Origin: Gammaproteobacteria bacterium UBA5078
GTDB lineage: Bacteria > Pseudomonadota > Gammaproteobacteria > Pseudomonadales > Pseudohongiellaceae
Reading direction: 5' to 3'
DNA: 64,000 bases
Assembly (NCBI GenBank): GCA_002416505.1
Contig: DIAM01000004.1
Span: forward strand, 261,369 to 325,368
The notes beneath the pieces were generated by a model that made no database searches, was not told the DNA's origin, and saw nothing but the letters and a program-made list of their open reading frames with translations. Positions within the stretch are counted from its first letter, which is position 1, and the number at the start of each line of letters is the position of its first letter. A program made the translations under genes and the position numbers. Shown in pieces: positions 8,969-19,281 of this stretch.

Positions 8969-11059
8969 ATGCTGCCCGAGCAAACCCCACTGACGGTGCT
9001 CAAAGGCGTTGGCCCAAGTGTCGCTGCGCGTCTAGCTTCGATGCAGCTAAACAGCGTCCAAGACCTATTGTTTCACCTGCCACTGCGTTATCAGGACCGG
9101 ACTCGCATAAGCCCCATTGCCGCATGCCGCATCGGCGCAGAGTTGCAGATCGAAGGCGAAGTGTTGGCAACCGAGGTGGCATTCGGTCGACGCCGCAGCC
9201 TCATTTGCCGCCTCAAAGATTCAAGCGGCATCATCAGTCTGCGTTTCTTTCATTTTAGTGCTGCACAGAAGAACGCCCTACAAGCAGGCACACTACTACG
9301 CTGCTATGGTGAGGTGCGTGGGGGCAAGACTGGCCTCGAGCTCTATCACCCCGAGTATCAGTTCCTTAATACGGCACAGCCCCAGGCGCTCGCCGCCACG
9401 CTCACGCCCATCTACCCGAGTACCGAGGGCATGCAGCAGACGCGACTTAGAGCCCTGATTGCCCAGGCCTTAGAACTACTCGACACGCAGGTGCTGCTCA
9501 CCGACTGGCTACCCGAATCGATGCGCAATGCCCTCGGCTTCCGCCCCCTTTCCGAGTCGATTCGCTACCTGCACCGCCCGCCCGTCGGCGAGGCCTTGTA
9601 CAGCAACCTGCAGGCCCTTGCCCTCGGTCAACACCCTAGCCAGCGCCGCCTAGCCTTCGAGGAATTGCTCAGTCACCGCCTCTGCCTGCGACGCCTGCGG
9701 GCACAAGCGGAACAAATGCAGGCTCCAGCGCTGCGCCCCACGGGCAAGCTGCGCTCGGCATTTCTCAACGAACTCCCCTTTCAGTTAACCGCAGCGCAGG
9801 CTCGTGTTAGTCAGGAGATCGCTAAGGACTTAGCACAGGCATCGCCGATGCTGCGCCTACTGCAGGGCGACGTTGGTTCTGGCAAGACCATCGTCGCGGC
9901 GCTAGCGGCGCTGCAGGCGGTGGAGAACGGATTCCAGGCAGCGGTTATGGCGCCGACCGAGATCCTTGCCGAGCAGCATTTCTTGAATTTTACTCGGTGG
10001 CTAGAGCCCCTAGGCCTGCGCGTGGGCTGGCTCAGCGGCAAGGTCAAAGGCAAGAAGCGCGAGGCCCAGTTGCAGACCATCCTCGACGGCAGCGCGCAGA
10101 TCATCGTGGGCACTCACGCGCTCTTCCAGGAGGGGGTCAACTTCTCCAGGCTCGGCCTCATCGTGATCGACGAGCAGCACCGCTTCGGCGTCCATCAACG
10201 CCTCGCGCTGCGCGAGAAAGGCGCTACGGCCGCGCATATCCCTCATCAACTCGTTATGACAGCCACACCGATCCCACGCACGCTCGCGATGAGCGCCTAT
10301 GCCGACCTAGACTGCAGCATCATCGACGAGCTGCCCCCCGGACGCACCGCCGTCAGCACCATTATCGTCTCCAACAGTAGGCGCGCGGATGTGATCGAGC
10401 GTATTCATCTTGCCTGCAATAAGGGCAGCCAGGCCTATTGGGTATGCACGCTGATAGAAGAGTCCGAGGCCTTGCAGGCTCAGGCTGCGCAGGTAAGCGC
10501 CGAGGCCTTGCGCGCGCAGTTGCCGGATCTTGCCATAGGCCTGATTCATGGCCGTATGAAGGCCGTGGAAAAGTCACAGGTGATGGACGCGTTCAAGCGC
10601 GGCGAGCTACAGCTACTAGTGGCCACCACGGTAATCGAGGTGGGAGTCGATGTGCCCAACGCAAGTCTTATGGTCATCGAGAACCCGGAGCGCCTTGGCC
10701 TGGCCCAGCTTCACCAATTAAGGGGCCGGGTCGGCAGAGGCGCTGTTGCCAGCCATTGCGTGCTGCTCTATCAAGGACCGCTTACGAAAGTAGCGCAAGA
10801 GCGCCTCGGCATCATGCGCGATAGTAACGATGGCTTCTTCATTGCGGAGAAAGACCTCGCCATTCGCGGGCCCGGACAAGTACTGGGTACGGAGCAAACG
10901 GGGCTAATGAGTTTTCGAATCGCCGATATCAGTCGAGATGCGGGCATGCTCGATCAGGTTAAGGAGCAAGCGGAGCTGATTCAGTTACGCTACCCGACGC
11001 ACATAGACCCCCTCATTCGACGGTGGTTGGGTGAGCGCGAACTCTATGGCAATGTTTAG
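8969..11059 (+). CDS. recG: ATP-dependent DNA helicase RecG
   Basis: 696 residues. An N-terminal wedge/OB domain includes FHLPLRYQDRTRI. Walker A GDVGSGKT falls near residue 300 and the DEQH box near residue 400. The helicase C domain contains HGRMKAVEKSQVMDAFKRGE and the QLRGRVGRG motif. RecG remodels stalled replication forks and Holliday junctions. No trmH is found between spoT and recG, unlike in E. coli. Confidence 0.97.
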   Translation: MLPEQTPLTVLKGVGPSVAARLASMQLNSVQDLLFHLPLRYQDRTRISPIAACRIGAELQIEGEVLATEVAFGRRRSLICRLKDSSGIISLRFFHFSAAQKNALQAGTLLRCYGEVRGGKTGLELYHPEYQFLNTAQPQALAATLTPIYPSTEGMQQTRLRALIAQALELLDTQVLLTDWLPESMRNALGFRPLSESIRYLHRPPVGEALYSNLQALALGQHPSQRRLAFEELLSHRLCLRRLRAQAEQMQAPALRPTGKLRSAFLNELPFQLTAAQARVSQEIAKDLAQASPMLRLLQGDVGSGKTIVAALAALQAVENGFQAAVMAPTEILAEQHFLNFTRWLEPLGLRVGWLSGKVKGKKREAQLQTILDGSAQIIVGTHALFQEGVNFSRLGLIVIDEQHRFGVHQRLALREKGATAAHIPHQLVMTATPIPRTLAMSAYADLDCSIIDELPPGRTAVSTIIVSNSRRADVIERIHLACNKGSQAYWVCTLIEESEALQAQAAQVSAEALRAQLPDLAIGLIHGRMKAVEKSQVMDAFKRGELQLLVATTVIEVGVDVPNASLMVIENPERLGLAQLHQLRGRVGRGAVASHCVLLYQGPLTKVAQERLGIMRDSNDGFFIAEKDLAIRGPGQVLGTEQTGLMSFRIADISRDAGMLDQVKEQAELIQLRYPTHIDPLIRRWLGERELYGNV

Positions 11060-11146
11060 CGGTTAGGCTGCCCATATGGGAGATAGTCCCACCGAGCAAC
11101 AACCGATATACTACGACCCATCGATTCGACTTATTCAAATATAGTC

Positions 11147-12520
11147 ATGCGCACGCAAATGGTGCATAACTGCAGGGATATTATGCAAAGTGTAGGCTCA
11201 GGACAAATAGCAGCGGGAATAGAAAATCTGGTAAGGGTGGTACTCTTGCAAGATGGCAAAGGCAAAGGGCAGATACTCCTTGCCAATGATTCCTTGTTAG
11301 ATTTGAAAGCCCTCAACTCTCTTGTAGAACGCAATCTTACCGCGATCTCACAATTGGAGATCGCCGATCTCACTGCCAAAGATTCACTAGTGCAGATCGA
11401 GTCCGCGCCCGCTTTGTTCTTGCTGCCGACTATCATCGACGAGAACATCGCGTCTGCAACGTATTGCCATATCGAGATTCTCGGTGTCGATGGCATGGAG
11501 CTTGAGAAGATCGACTTGACACAAATGCGTGTGAGTTTGCGCGAGGCTAACTTCCGCGTTCGCGCTATACACTGCACAATCCCTGCCGAAAAGCTTTATC
11601 AAGGCTCTCCGAACGATAGCGCAGACCTAGATCTAATTTTCAATTCCATTCGCAATTTCACTACACTGCGAATTAAGCAAAGACTGGAAGAGACATTAGA
11701 GATTCCACCTCTGCCGCAAACAGCTCAGAAAATTTTGGCGTTACGCTCTAACCCAAACGCCAATATCGGCGACCTTGCAGGGATTGTCGAGATGGATGCG
11801 AGTCTCGCCGCGCAGATAGTAAGCTGGGCCTCTTCACCCTATTACGCAGCGCCTGCCAAGATACGCTCCGTGAACGATGCCATTTCACGAGTGTTAGGCT
11901 TTGAGTTAGTGAGCAATTTGGCTGTGGGCATGGCGCTGGGCAATACCTTGTCCCTGCCTAAAGATTTTCCGGACGGCTTTACACCCTATTGGCTACAGTC
12001 CGTGTACTGCTCCACTGTCATCGAGGCTATCGTTAAGTTGATTCCCGCAGAGAAGAGGCCGAGCCAAGGCTTAGCGTGTCTAGCTGGCCTGCTGCATAAC
12101 TTTGGCTACTTGGTGCTTGCTCACATATTCCCGCCTCACTTCTCGGCCATCTGCCGCCACGTTGAGGCGAATCCTGCAATCAGCCACGTGGCTATCGACC
12201 ATCATCTTCTCGGCGTAACGCGCGAGCAGATCAGCGCCTGGCTCTTACAGCTGTGGAATATGCCCAAGGAAGTCTGTGTCGGCATTCGTTTTCAACACGA
12301 GTCCGATTACCAGGGTGAGCACTGCGTCTATGCGAACTTGATTCTCATAGCGATGCGTCAACTACGCCAGCACGGCATCGGCGATGCGCCGCCCGTGGAG
12401 GTGCCAATCGAGATTTACCAACGCTTCGATCTTGATCCTCTTGAAGTTTCAGAGGTGGTGCAAAATATCGTCGCCTCCGATGAAGAGCTAAAACAGATAG
12501 CCGCTAACTTCAAAACTTGA
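11147..12520 (+). CDS. HDOD domain protein, possible N-terminal YbaK-like domain
   Basis: 457 residues. The central and C-terminal part (about 185-390) is an HDOD domain (LEIPPLPQTAQKILALRSNP, GLLHNFGYLVLAHIFP). HDOD domains are non-catalytic HD relatives used in signalling and regulation. Residues 20-150 resemble the degenerate aminoacyl-tRNA deacylase (YbaK/ProX) domain found fused to HDOD in gammaproteobacteria, with the segment LLDLKALNSLVERNLTAIS. That N-terminal call is tentative. It is followed after 7 bases by ubiA. Confidence 0.82.
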   Translation: MRTQMVHNCRDIMQSVGSGQIAAGIENLVRVVLLQDGKGKGQILLANDSLLDLKALNSLVERNLTAISQLEIADLTAKDSLVQIESAPALFLLPTIIDENIASATYCHIEILGVDGMELEKIDLTQMRVSLREANFRVRAIHCTIPAEKLYQGSPNDSADLDLIFNSIRNFTTLRIKQRLEETLEIPPLPQTAQKILALRSNPNANIGDLAGIVEMDASLAAQIVSWASSPYYAAPAKIRSVNDAISRVLGFELVSNLAVGMALGNTLSLPKDFPDGFTPYWLQSVYCSTVIEAIVKLIPAEKRPSQGLACLAGLLHNFGYLVLAHIFPPHFSAICRHVEANPAISHVAIDHHLLGVTREQISAWLLQLWNMPKEVCVGIRFQHESDYQGEHCVYANLILIAMRQLRQHGIGDAPPVEVPIEIYQRFDLDPLEVSEVVQNIVASDEELKQIAANFKT

Positions 12521-12527
12521 GGTCGCC

Positions 12528-13448
12528 TTGAAACGTCTGCACTACATCACTAACAAGTGCGAAAACTGGTTGCGTGTGTATACACCCAGACTGCATCAAC
12601 GCGCGCCCGCCTTTGTGCAACTGACAAGGCTCGACAAACCGATCGGGGTTTTCTTACTACTGTGGCCAACGCTCGGTGCTTTGTGGATCGCGGCGCAGGG
12701 CATTCCCGATCTTAAACTACTAGCGATTTTCCTATTAGGCACTTGGCTGATGCGCTCTGCGGGATGCGCAATTAACGACTATGCCGATGCAGATTTCGAT
12801 GGCGATGTGCTGCGGACGCATGCTCGGCCCATCGTCACCGGCAGAGTCTCGCGTAAGGAGGCCTTGCTCACCTTCGCATTGCTCAGTGCCCTGGGCTTCG
12901 TTTTACTCTTGTTCACGAACCTGCTTACCATACAGATGTCGTTCTTCGCTGTTTTCGTAGCGGCGCTTTATCCCTTTATGAAACGCTACACGCATCTTCC
13001 GCAACTGGTGTTGGGCATCGCGTTCTCTTGTGGGATTTTGATGGCATTCACGGCAGCGCGTGGCGAGTTACCCGCGCAGGCATGGTTGCTGTTCGTCGCC
13101 AACTGTCTGTGGACCGTTGCCTACGACACTCAGTATGCAATGGTGGATCGCGAGTATGATTTGAAAATTGGGGTCAAGTCGACCGCAATATTATTTGGCA
13201 GCGCTGACCGCGTTATTATCGCGACACTACAGGGGATGTATCTGCTCGCCATGGCGCTGGCGGCGGCGCAGTTTGAGCTAGGGTTATGGGTTTATCTGGG
13301 ACTAGCGCTTGCGCTCGGTCTTTTCGTTTGGCAATGGCGACTGACCGAGACCCGCAGCCCCGAAGATTGTTTTAAAGCCTTTCTCAACAATCATCGGGTT
13401 GGTGCTGCGGTGTTTGCCGGCATCTTCATGCACTATCTAACGGCCTAA
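12528..13448 (+). CDS. ubiA: 4-hydroxybenzoate octaprenyltransferase UbiA
   Basis: 306 residues, polytopic. The two Asp-rich prenyl-diphosphate/Mg sites are visible: NDYADADFDGDVLRT and a second one with DTQYAMVDREYD. It attaches the polyprenyl tail to 4-hydroxybenzoate in ubiquinone synthesis at the inner membrane. The start is TTG with GAGGT about 5 bases upstream. The gene ends exactly where the convergent gcdH ends. Confidence 0.94.
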   Translation: MKRLHYITNKCENWLRVYTPRLHQRAPAFVQLTRLDKPIGVFLLLWPTLGALWIAAQGIPDLKLLAIFLLGTWLMRSAGCAINDYADADFDGDVLRTHARPIVTGRVSRKEALLTFALLSALGFVLLLFTNLLTIQMSFFAVFVAALYPFMKRYTHLPQLVLGIAFSCGILMAFTAARGELPAQAWLLFVANCLWTVAYDTQYAMVDREYDLKIGVKSTAILFGSADRVIIATLQGMYLLAMALAAAQFELGLWVYLGLALALGLFVWQWRLTETRSPEDCFKAFLNNHRVGAAVFAGIFMHYLTA

Positions 13449-14636
13449 TCAGCTGAACGCTTGAATGCCAGTTTGCGCGCGTCCGAGAATCAATGCGTGG
13501 ATGTCCTGCGTACCCTCATAGGTGTTCACCACCTCTAGATTCTGCAAGTGTCGCATCACCGGATATTCATCGGAGATGCCATTGCCCCCCAACATATCTC
13601 GTGCCTCGCGTGCAGTATCCAGAGCCTTGAGACAGGAGTTGCGCTTGAGCAAGGAGATCAATGGTGGCGCCAACTTGTTCTCGTCGCGTAGGCGCGAGCC
13701 TTGCAAGCAACCGAGCAGACCGATCGAAATATCCGTCTGCATGATCGCCAGTTTCTTCTGAATAATCTGATTCGCGGCTAGGGGGCGACCAAACTGCTTG
13801 CGCTCCATGGTGTAGTTCAATGCCGCCTTCCAGCAAGTTTCCGCTGCCCCAAGGGCGCCCCAGGCTATGCCTAGGCGCGCGGAGTTTAGGCAGCTGAACG
13901 GCCCCTTTAGGCCTTGCACATGCGGCAGCATGTTCTCTGCTGGTACGAATACCTCTTCCATCACTATCTCGCCCGTGATCGAGGCGCGTAGGGCTAGCTT
14001 GCCTTCTATCTTCGGAGCACTAAGGCCTTTCATGCCTTTCTCCAGAATGAAGCCGCGAATCAATCCCTCGTCGTCCTTGCCCCAAACGACGAATACGTCC
14101 GCGATTGGCGAATTACTGATCCAGTTCTTCGCGCCGCTAACGCTGAAGCCACCCTCAACGGAGCGCGCACGCGTCAACATGCCACCTGGGTCTGAGCCAT
14201 GGTCCGGCTCGGTGAGCCCGAAACACCCAATCCACTCACCAGTGGCGAGCTTGGGCAAATATTTCTGTCGCTGTTCTTCCGAACCGAATGCGTAGATGGG
14301 GTGCATCACCAGACTAGACTGCACGCTCATCATGGAGCGATAGCCTGAGTCTACGGCCTCCACCTCGCGCGCAGCCAATCCATAGCAGACATAGTTCACG
14401 CCCGCGCAACCGTAGCCGTCGATAGTGGAGCCCAGCAGGCCGAGTGCACCCATCTCCCGAAAAATTTCTGGATCGGTGTATTCGCGGCGATAGGCATCAC
14501 GCACTCGCGGCAGGAGTTTCTCTTGCGCGTACTGTCGTGCTGTGTCGCGCACGAGGCGCTCTTCTTCGCTCAACATATCATTCATGAGGAACGGGTCCTG
14601 CCAACTGAATTTGGCAGCGTCTGAACTTGCAGACAT
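13449..14636 (-). CDS. gcdH: Glutaryl-CoA dehydrogenase
   Basis: 395 residues, an acyl-CoA dehydrogenase of the glutaryl-CoA type: oxidative decarboxylation of glutaryl-CoA to crotonyl-CoA in lysine/tryptophan catabolism, using FAD. Visible features: the FAD/substrate loop (GCFGLTEPDHGSDPGGM), the catalytic base region (NTYEGTQDIHALILGR) and the GGNGISDEY segment. AAGGAG lies 6 bases before the ATG. It is single and convergent with ubiA. Confidence 0.92.
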   Translation of the reverse strand: MSASSDAAKFSWQDPFLMNDMLSEEERLVRDTARQYAQEKLLPRVRDAYRREYTDPEIFREMGALGLLGSTIDGYGCAGVNYVCYGLAAREVEAVDSGYRSMMSVQSSLVMHPIYAFGSEEQRQKYLPKLATGEWIGCFGLTEPDHGSDPGGMLTRARSVEGGFSVSGAKNWISNSPIADVFVVWGKDDEGLIRGFILEKGMKGLSAPKIEGKLALRASITGEIVMEEVFVPAENMLPHVQGLKGPFSCLNSARLGIAWGALGAAETCWKAALNYTMERKQFGRPLAANQIIQKKLAIMQTDISIGLLGCLQGSRLRDENKLAPPLISLLKRNSCLKALDTAREARDMLGGNGISDEYPVMRHLQNLEVVNTYEGTQDIHALILGRAQTGIQAFS

Positions 14637-14849
14637 AGGGTACTCCTTGGGTTTTCGGCTGTGGACTCTATGTGCTCAATTGCCATCACACGAGTTGTGG
14701 CGGGGCTGTCATAGAGCGATCGTTCAGTATGTCGCCTCATCTTATCAACATGCCGTGTTTTTAAAAAGCGACGATTATGATTATCCGCTTTGGCATTCGC
14801 GCGGATTTAGGGGTGTACTGGTTATTTATTCAGGCTAGAATACCGCGCC

Positions 14850-17042
14850 ATGGACGTCTCTTATCTTCTCGATTCTCTCAATGAGCCACAACGGCAAGCG
14901 GTTGCGGCACCTGCCAACAATGTTCTCGTGCTCGCCGGTGCCGGCAGCGGCAAGACGCGTGTGCTGGTGCATCGTATCGCCTGGCTTATGCAGTGTGAAG
15001 GCGCATCGCCATTTAGCATCCTCGCCGTGACCTTTACCAACAAGGCCGCCCGTGAGATGCGTCATCGCATCGAAGACCTACTGGGTCAGGCCATCGGCGG
15101 CATGTGGGTTGGCACCTTTCACGGCCTCGCACACCGCCTGCTGCGCACCCATTGGCGCGAGGCGAACCTGCCAGAGAACTTCCACATCCTCGACAGCGAC
15201 GACCAACTGCGCCTAATCAAACGCCTGTGCAAGAACATGGGCCTCGATGATGAACGCTGGCCGCCCAGACAGTGCCAGTGGTATATCAACTCCCAGAAGG
15301 ACGAGGGTCTGCGTGCCGCCAATATCGAGCATTTCGGAGACGAATATACTCGCAATATGGTCAGCCTCTACACCGCCTATGAAGATGCCTGCAACAGAGG
15401 CGGTATGGTCGACTTCGGTGAGATATTGCTGCGTGCACACGAGCTTTGGCTCAACAATCCGCAGATTCTCGACCACTACCAACGCCGTTTCCAGCACATC
15501 TTAGTCGACGAGTTTCAAGACACCAACACCGTGCAATACGCCTGGTTGCAGGTCTTGGCCGGAGCCAATAGCCACCTCATGGTAGTGGGCGACGACGATC
15601 AGTCTATCTACGGTTGGCGCGGCGCGAAGATCGAGAATATCCAACGCTTCAACCAAGACTTCCCCGGTGCCGACATGGTGAAGCTGGAGCAAAATTATCG
15701 CTCCACCTCGACCATCTTGAAGGCCGCCAATAAGTTAATCGCAAACAATCAGGGCCGGCTTGGCAAAGAGTTATGGACCCAGGACAGCGAGGGCGAGGCC
15801 ATCTCCCTCTACGAGGCCTTCAATGAACAGGACGAGGCGCGCTTCATCGTCGAACGCCTACAGAGCTGGCTCAACACCGGCAACCGCCTGAGCGATTCGG
15901 CGATCCTGTATCGCTCTAATGCCCAATCCCGCGAGATGGAAGACGCCCTTTTGCGTGTCGGGCTGCCCTACCGCATCTATGGTGGGCACCGTTTCTACGA
16001 GCGCCTCGAGATCAAGAATGCACTGGCCTATCTGCGCCTGATGCTCAACCGCAACGACGACACCGCGGTAGAGCGCATTGTGAATGTGCCAACCCGCGGG
16101 ATAGGGGATCAGACCCTCGAGATCTTGCGTGGCGTTGCCCGCGCCGAGGAGATCTCCCTATGGGCCGCCGCACAGAAATGCCTGTCTCACGGCCTCATGG
16201 CCGCGAGGGCCGCCACAGCGGTGTCGCGCTTCGTCGAGCTCATAGACGCCTTGGACGAGGGCTGCGAGGCCCTGGCTCTGGCCAAGAAAGTGGAACACAT
16301 CATTACCCATAGCGGCCTCGTGCCCCATCACGAGAAAGAGGGCGGCGAGAAGGCGGCGGCGCGCATCGAGAACCTTCAGGAGCTCGTCAATGCTGCTGGC
16401 AGTTTCGATGAGCTAGACCCAGACGCAGAGGCCATGGATGTGGAGTCGCGTGAATTCCTCGCTGCCTTCTTAGATCAGGCATCCCTGGATGCGGGTGAAG
16501 GGCAGGCCAGCGAATCCGATGACGCCGTGCAATTGATGACACTGCATTCCGCTAAGGGCTTGGAGTTCAAACAGGTGTTCCTCGCCGGTATGGAGGAAGG
16601 GCTCTTCCCGCACAAGATGTCAATGGACGGACTGGCTGGTCTGGAGGAGGAGCGCAGGCTTTGCTATGTCGGCATTACCCGTGCCATGTCTAAACTGTAT
16701 CTTACCCACGCCGAATCACGTCGCCTGCACGGCGAGGTCAATATTACGCGGCCATCCAGATTCATTCGCGAGATCCCCGCCGAGCTCATAGAGCACGTCC
16801 GCATCAAGTCGAGCATTTCACGCCCTAGCGCCTATTATGGGCGCCCCTCGGCGAACCTCGTGCAGGAAGACATTCCCGATACCAATATCGCCCTCGGTTC
16901 ACGAGTGCGTCACGGCAAGTTTGGCGAAGGAGTCGTTCTCAATTGTGAGGGACATGGCGCTAATGCAAGGGTGCAGGTCAACTTCTACGACTGTGGCAGT
17001 AAGTGGCTAGTACTCTCCTATGCTAAGCTCGAAGTGTTATAA
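14850..17042 (+). CDS. uvrD: DNA helicase II UvrD
   Basis: 730 residues with an N-terminus almost identical in pattern to E. coli UvrD (MDVSYLLDSLNEPQRQAVAA). Superfamily 1 motifs: Walker A AGAGSGKT at about 29-36, VDEFQDTN near 219-226, GDDDQSIYGWRGA, and ITRAMSKLYL near the C-terminal helicase motifs. A Tudor-like C-terminal tail (GSRVRHGKFGEGVVLNCEG) is present. It acts in nucleotide excision and mismatch repair. Confidence 0.97.
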   Translation: MDVSYLLDSLNEPQRQAVAAPANNVLVLAGAGSGKTRVLVHRIAWLMQCEGASPFSILAVTFTNKAAREMRHRIEDLLGQAIGGMWVGTFHGLAHRLLRTHWREANLPENFHILDSDDQLRLIKRLCKNMGLDDERWPPRQCQWYINSQKDEGLRAANIEHFGDEYTRNMVSLYTAYEDACNRGGMVDFGEILLRAHELWLNNPQILDHYQRRFQHILVDEFQDTNTVQYAWLQVLAGANSHLMVVGDDDQSIYGWRGAKIENIQRFNQDFPGADMVKLEQNYRSTSTILKAANKLIANNQGRLGKELWTQDSEGEAISLYEAFNEQDEARFIVERLQSWLNTGNRLSDSAILYRSNAQSREMEDALLRVGLPYRIYGGHRFYERLEIKNALAYLRLMLNRNDDTAVERIVNVPTRGIGDQTLEILRGVARAEEISLWAAAQKCLSHGLMAARAATAVSRFVELIDALDEGCEALALAKKVEHIITHSGLVPHHEKEGGEKAAARIENLQELVNAAGSFDELDPDAEAMDVESREFLAAFLDQASLDAGEGQASESDDAVQLMTLHSAKGLEFKQVFLAGMEEGLFPHKMSMDGLAGLEEERRLCYVGITRAMSKLYLTHAESRRLHGEVNITRPSRFIREIPAELIEHVRIKSSISRPSAYYGRPSANLVQEDIPDTNIALGSRVRHGKFGEGVVLNCEGHGANARVQVNFYDCGSKWLVLSYAKLEVL

Positions 17043-17099
17043 GCAAGCAGCCCCACGAAATCACAACCCTAATTGCGGCGTGTATGGGAGGAAGCGATT

Positions 17100-17516
17100 G
17101 TGTTAAAAATATCTCTAAATGTTTCCATCCCCGATGAAGAGATAGAGCTAAGCGCGATCAGAGCTCAAGGTGCGGGTGGGCAGAATGTCAACAAAGTGTC
17201 CTCGGCCATCCACTTACGCTTCGATATCAACGCGTCGTCCCTGCCGTACTTCTATAAACATAGCCTCTTAAATCTGAAAGACTCCCGCATCACGAAAGAG
17301 GGCGTAATCGTTATTAAGGCGCAGCAGTTTAGGCATCAAGAACAGAACCGCGATGATGCACTAAAACGCTTGCAGGAGATGATTAGCGCCGCTGCGGTGG
17401 TGCCCAAAGCGCGCCGGCCTACGAAACCGAGTATCTCTGCGAAAAGAAAAAGAGTAGAGAAAAAAGTACAGCGTGGCCGCACCAAGGCGCTACGCAGTTC
17501 GGTTCGAGACGAGTAA
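17100..17516 (+). CDS. arfB: Alternative ribosome-rescue factor ArfB (YaeJ), peptidyl-tRNA hydrolase
   Basis: 138 residues from a GTG start at 17100, supported by GGGAGGA 7 bases upstream; a TTG at 17073 has no such site. The catalytic GGQ motif sits at residues 26-28 (AQGAGGQNVNKVSSAIH). The basic C-terminal tail (AKRKRVEKKVQRGRTKA) is the part that enters the empty mRNA channel of stalled ribosomes. Length matches the family (about 140). Confidence 0.94.
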   Translation: MLKISLNVSIPDEEIELSAIRAQGAGGQNVNKVSSAIHLRFDINASSLPYFYKHSLLNLKDSRITKEGVIVIKAQQFRHQEQNRDDALKRLQEMISAAAVVPKARRPTKPSISAKRKRVEKKVQRGRTKALRSSVRDE

Positions 17517-17532
17517 GGTCAATAGTGCAGAT

Positions 17533-17568
17533 AAAAAAAGGGACCGACGAGTCAGGACGCCGGCCCCC
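17533..17568 (-). terminator. Intrinsic terminator of the Mrp operon
   Basis: Read on the - strand, a GC-rich imperfect stem (GGG, CCG and CG blocks pairing with CG, CGG and CCC) is followed directly by seven T. It lies about 20 bases beyond the last antiporter gene and between convergent genes. Confidence 0.8.
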
Positions 17569-17589
17569 AAAAGGCACATACCACTAAAG

Positions 17590-19281
17590 CTAAACGAAGC
17601 TAAGCACTAAATACAATGCAAGTAATACCGTAACAGTTTTAACCATCGCACCGACTGGATGAGTACTGGCAAAAATTCCCTCCGCACTAAATTGACGTGC
17701 CACTAGCGGCGACAGAGTACTGAGCTTAGCAGCAAGGGTCTTATTCAACTCTGTGATCACATTTAGTCGAGCAAAGAGCCTCTGCAGCGCGGTTGGTACG
17801 AGGCGGCGATAAACCCAATCGACGTCCAAGTTAGTTGAGCGCAACTCTGGCGGATACAACCCGCGTCGATTCAACCACACGAATGCGAGAGCAGAGAAGA
17901 ATAGCAATTGCGTCTGCGCTAGCACATGGGTAGCGTCGTAAGGGCTATAGCCAGTGTCATAGGGTAGCAATGCATAAAGAATTGATGGGTTTACACCGAT
18001 CGTGACACAAAGTACTGCCGCTATGAACATTGCGAGTTGCATATTCAAAGGGGGATCGCTGACGCGTATTCCCGAATCGTGAGCAAAGAAGGCGAAATAG
18101 GGAATCTTAATTCCTGCATGATGGAATACCCCAGCAGAGGCGAACAGCAGCATTAACCAGATCCAGCCATAGCCTTCCTCGATTGCCGCACTCATCACCA
18201 TAGACTTACTGACAAAACCGCTGAAGAGCGGGAAGGCGGAGATAGAGGCAGCCCCGACGATACACAAAATGGTCGTACGCGGCATGGTCTTATAAAGACC
18301 GCCTAGATCGGATCCGTTGATCCGCCCTGTCATATGCAGCACTGCGCCCATGGACATGAATAACAAGCCCTTGAAGATGATGTCGTTGAACGCGTGTGAC
18401 ACGGCGCCATTGATAGACAGGGCAGTACCTATCCCGATCCCTACCACCATGAAACCAACCTGATTGATTAAGCTATAGGCCAACACCCTACGCAAATCAT
18501 TTTCGATCACCGCGAAAAAGATTGGGAAACAGGCCATCGCCGCCCCCACGTAGATCAATAACTCGGTCCCCGGATAGCTCCTGGCAAGCGCATAAACTGC
18601 TACCTTTGTTGTAAAGGCACTTAAGAATACGGTTCCAGTAGGAGTTGCCTCAGGGTAGGCATCCGTTAACCAATTGTGTAGAAATGGGAACGCGCACTTC
18701 ACTCCAAAAGCAAACAGAATCAACCATCCCGCTAGACTCCCTATGCCAATCTCAGCGAAAGCCAGTGAGCCCGTCTCGGAGGCATGAAAGAGTATGCCGA
18801 CGAGTAGCACCACACCCGACAGGACTTGGACGATCAAATAGCGAATGCCTGCAAAGAAGGAACGCGTCGATCTACGCGCCCAGATTAGGAATACTGAGCT
18901 TAGGGCGAGCAGTTCCCAGAACACAAAAAGCGTTAAGAGGTCGCCTGCGAACACAGCCCCTAGAGCACTGCCCGCATAGAGGATGCCCGCGAGCTGTTGC
19001 ACCGTATCCTTAATATGCAAGGCATAGAGGATTGCGATGAATGCAGCAATATGGAATGCAAAGCCAAATATTAGACTCAGTTTGTCAACTCGATATGGCG
19101 TAAGTTCATAGTCAAGGAAACTCATCTGCAGGTGAATCCCTTCTGGCACAGCCAGTAGGTGCAAACCGCCCAGAACCGGCGCGGCTAACATAATCACGTT
19201 GCGCAGTTGTCCCCGCGTCACCAGCGCCAGTGCTGCCGCGACAAAGAATGGCACAAAAGGAGGCAACTCAATCGCCCACAT
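17590..19281 (-). CDS. Mrp/Mnh-type proton-translocating subunit D (third D-like paralogue)
   Basis: 563 residues, about 14 hydrophobic helices; a member of the proton-conducting membrane subunit family shared by MrpA/D and NuoL/M/N. Central helices hold the conserved channel segments (YSLINQVGFMVVGIGIGTA; FNDIIFKGLLFMSMGA). A basic C-terminal region before a last helix makes it longer than the two other D-type copies. Start at ATG 19281 with AAGGAGA upstream, overlapping the preceding small gene. Last gene of the operon. Its exact role, ion channel or structural replacement for MrpA, is not known. Confidence 0.85.
   Translation of the reverse strand: MWAIELPPFVPFFVAAALALVTRGQLRNVIMLAAPVLGGLHLLAVPEGIHLQMSFLDYELTPYRVDKLSLIFGFAFHIAAFIAILYALHIKDTVQQLAGILYAGSALGAVFAGDLLTLFVFWELLALSSVFLIWARRSTRSFFAGIRYLIVQVLSGVVLLVGILFHASETGSLAFAEIGIGSLAGWLILFAFGVKCAFPFLHNWLTDAYPEATPTGTVFLSAFTTKVAVYALARSYPGTELLIYVGAAMACFPIFFAVIENDLRRVLAYSLINQVGFMVVGIGIGTALSINGAVSHAFNDIIFKGLLFMSMGAVLHMTGRINGSDLGGLYKTMPRTTILCIVGAASISAFPLFSGFVSKSMVMSAAIEEGYGWIWLMLLFASAGVFHHAGIKIPYFAFFAHDSGIRVSDPPLNMQLAMFIAAVLCVTIGVNPSILYALLPYDTGYSPYDATHVLAQTQLLFFSALAFVWLNRRGLYPPELRSTNLDVDWVYRRLVPTALQRLFARLNVITELNKTLAAKLSTLSPLVARQFSAEGIFASTHPVGAMVKTVTVLLALYLVLSFV

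Noticed and set aside
14637..14849. Gap between gcdH and uvrD checked for tRNA or small RNA
   Set aside because: No cloverleaf or strong hairpin; only promoters expected.
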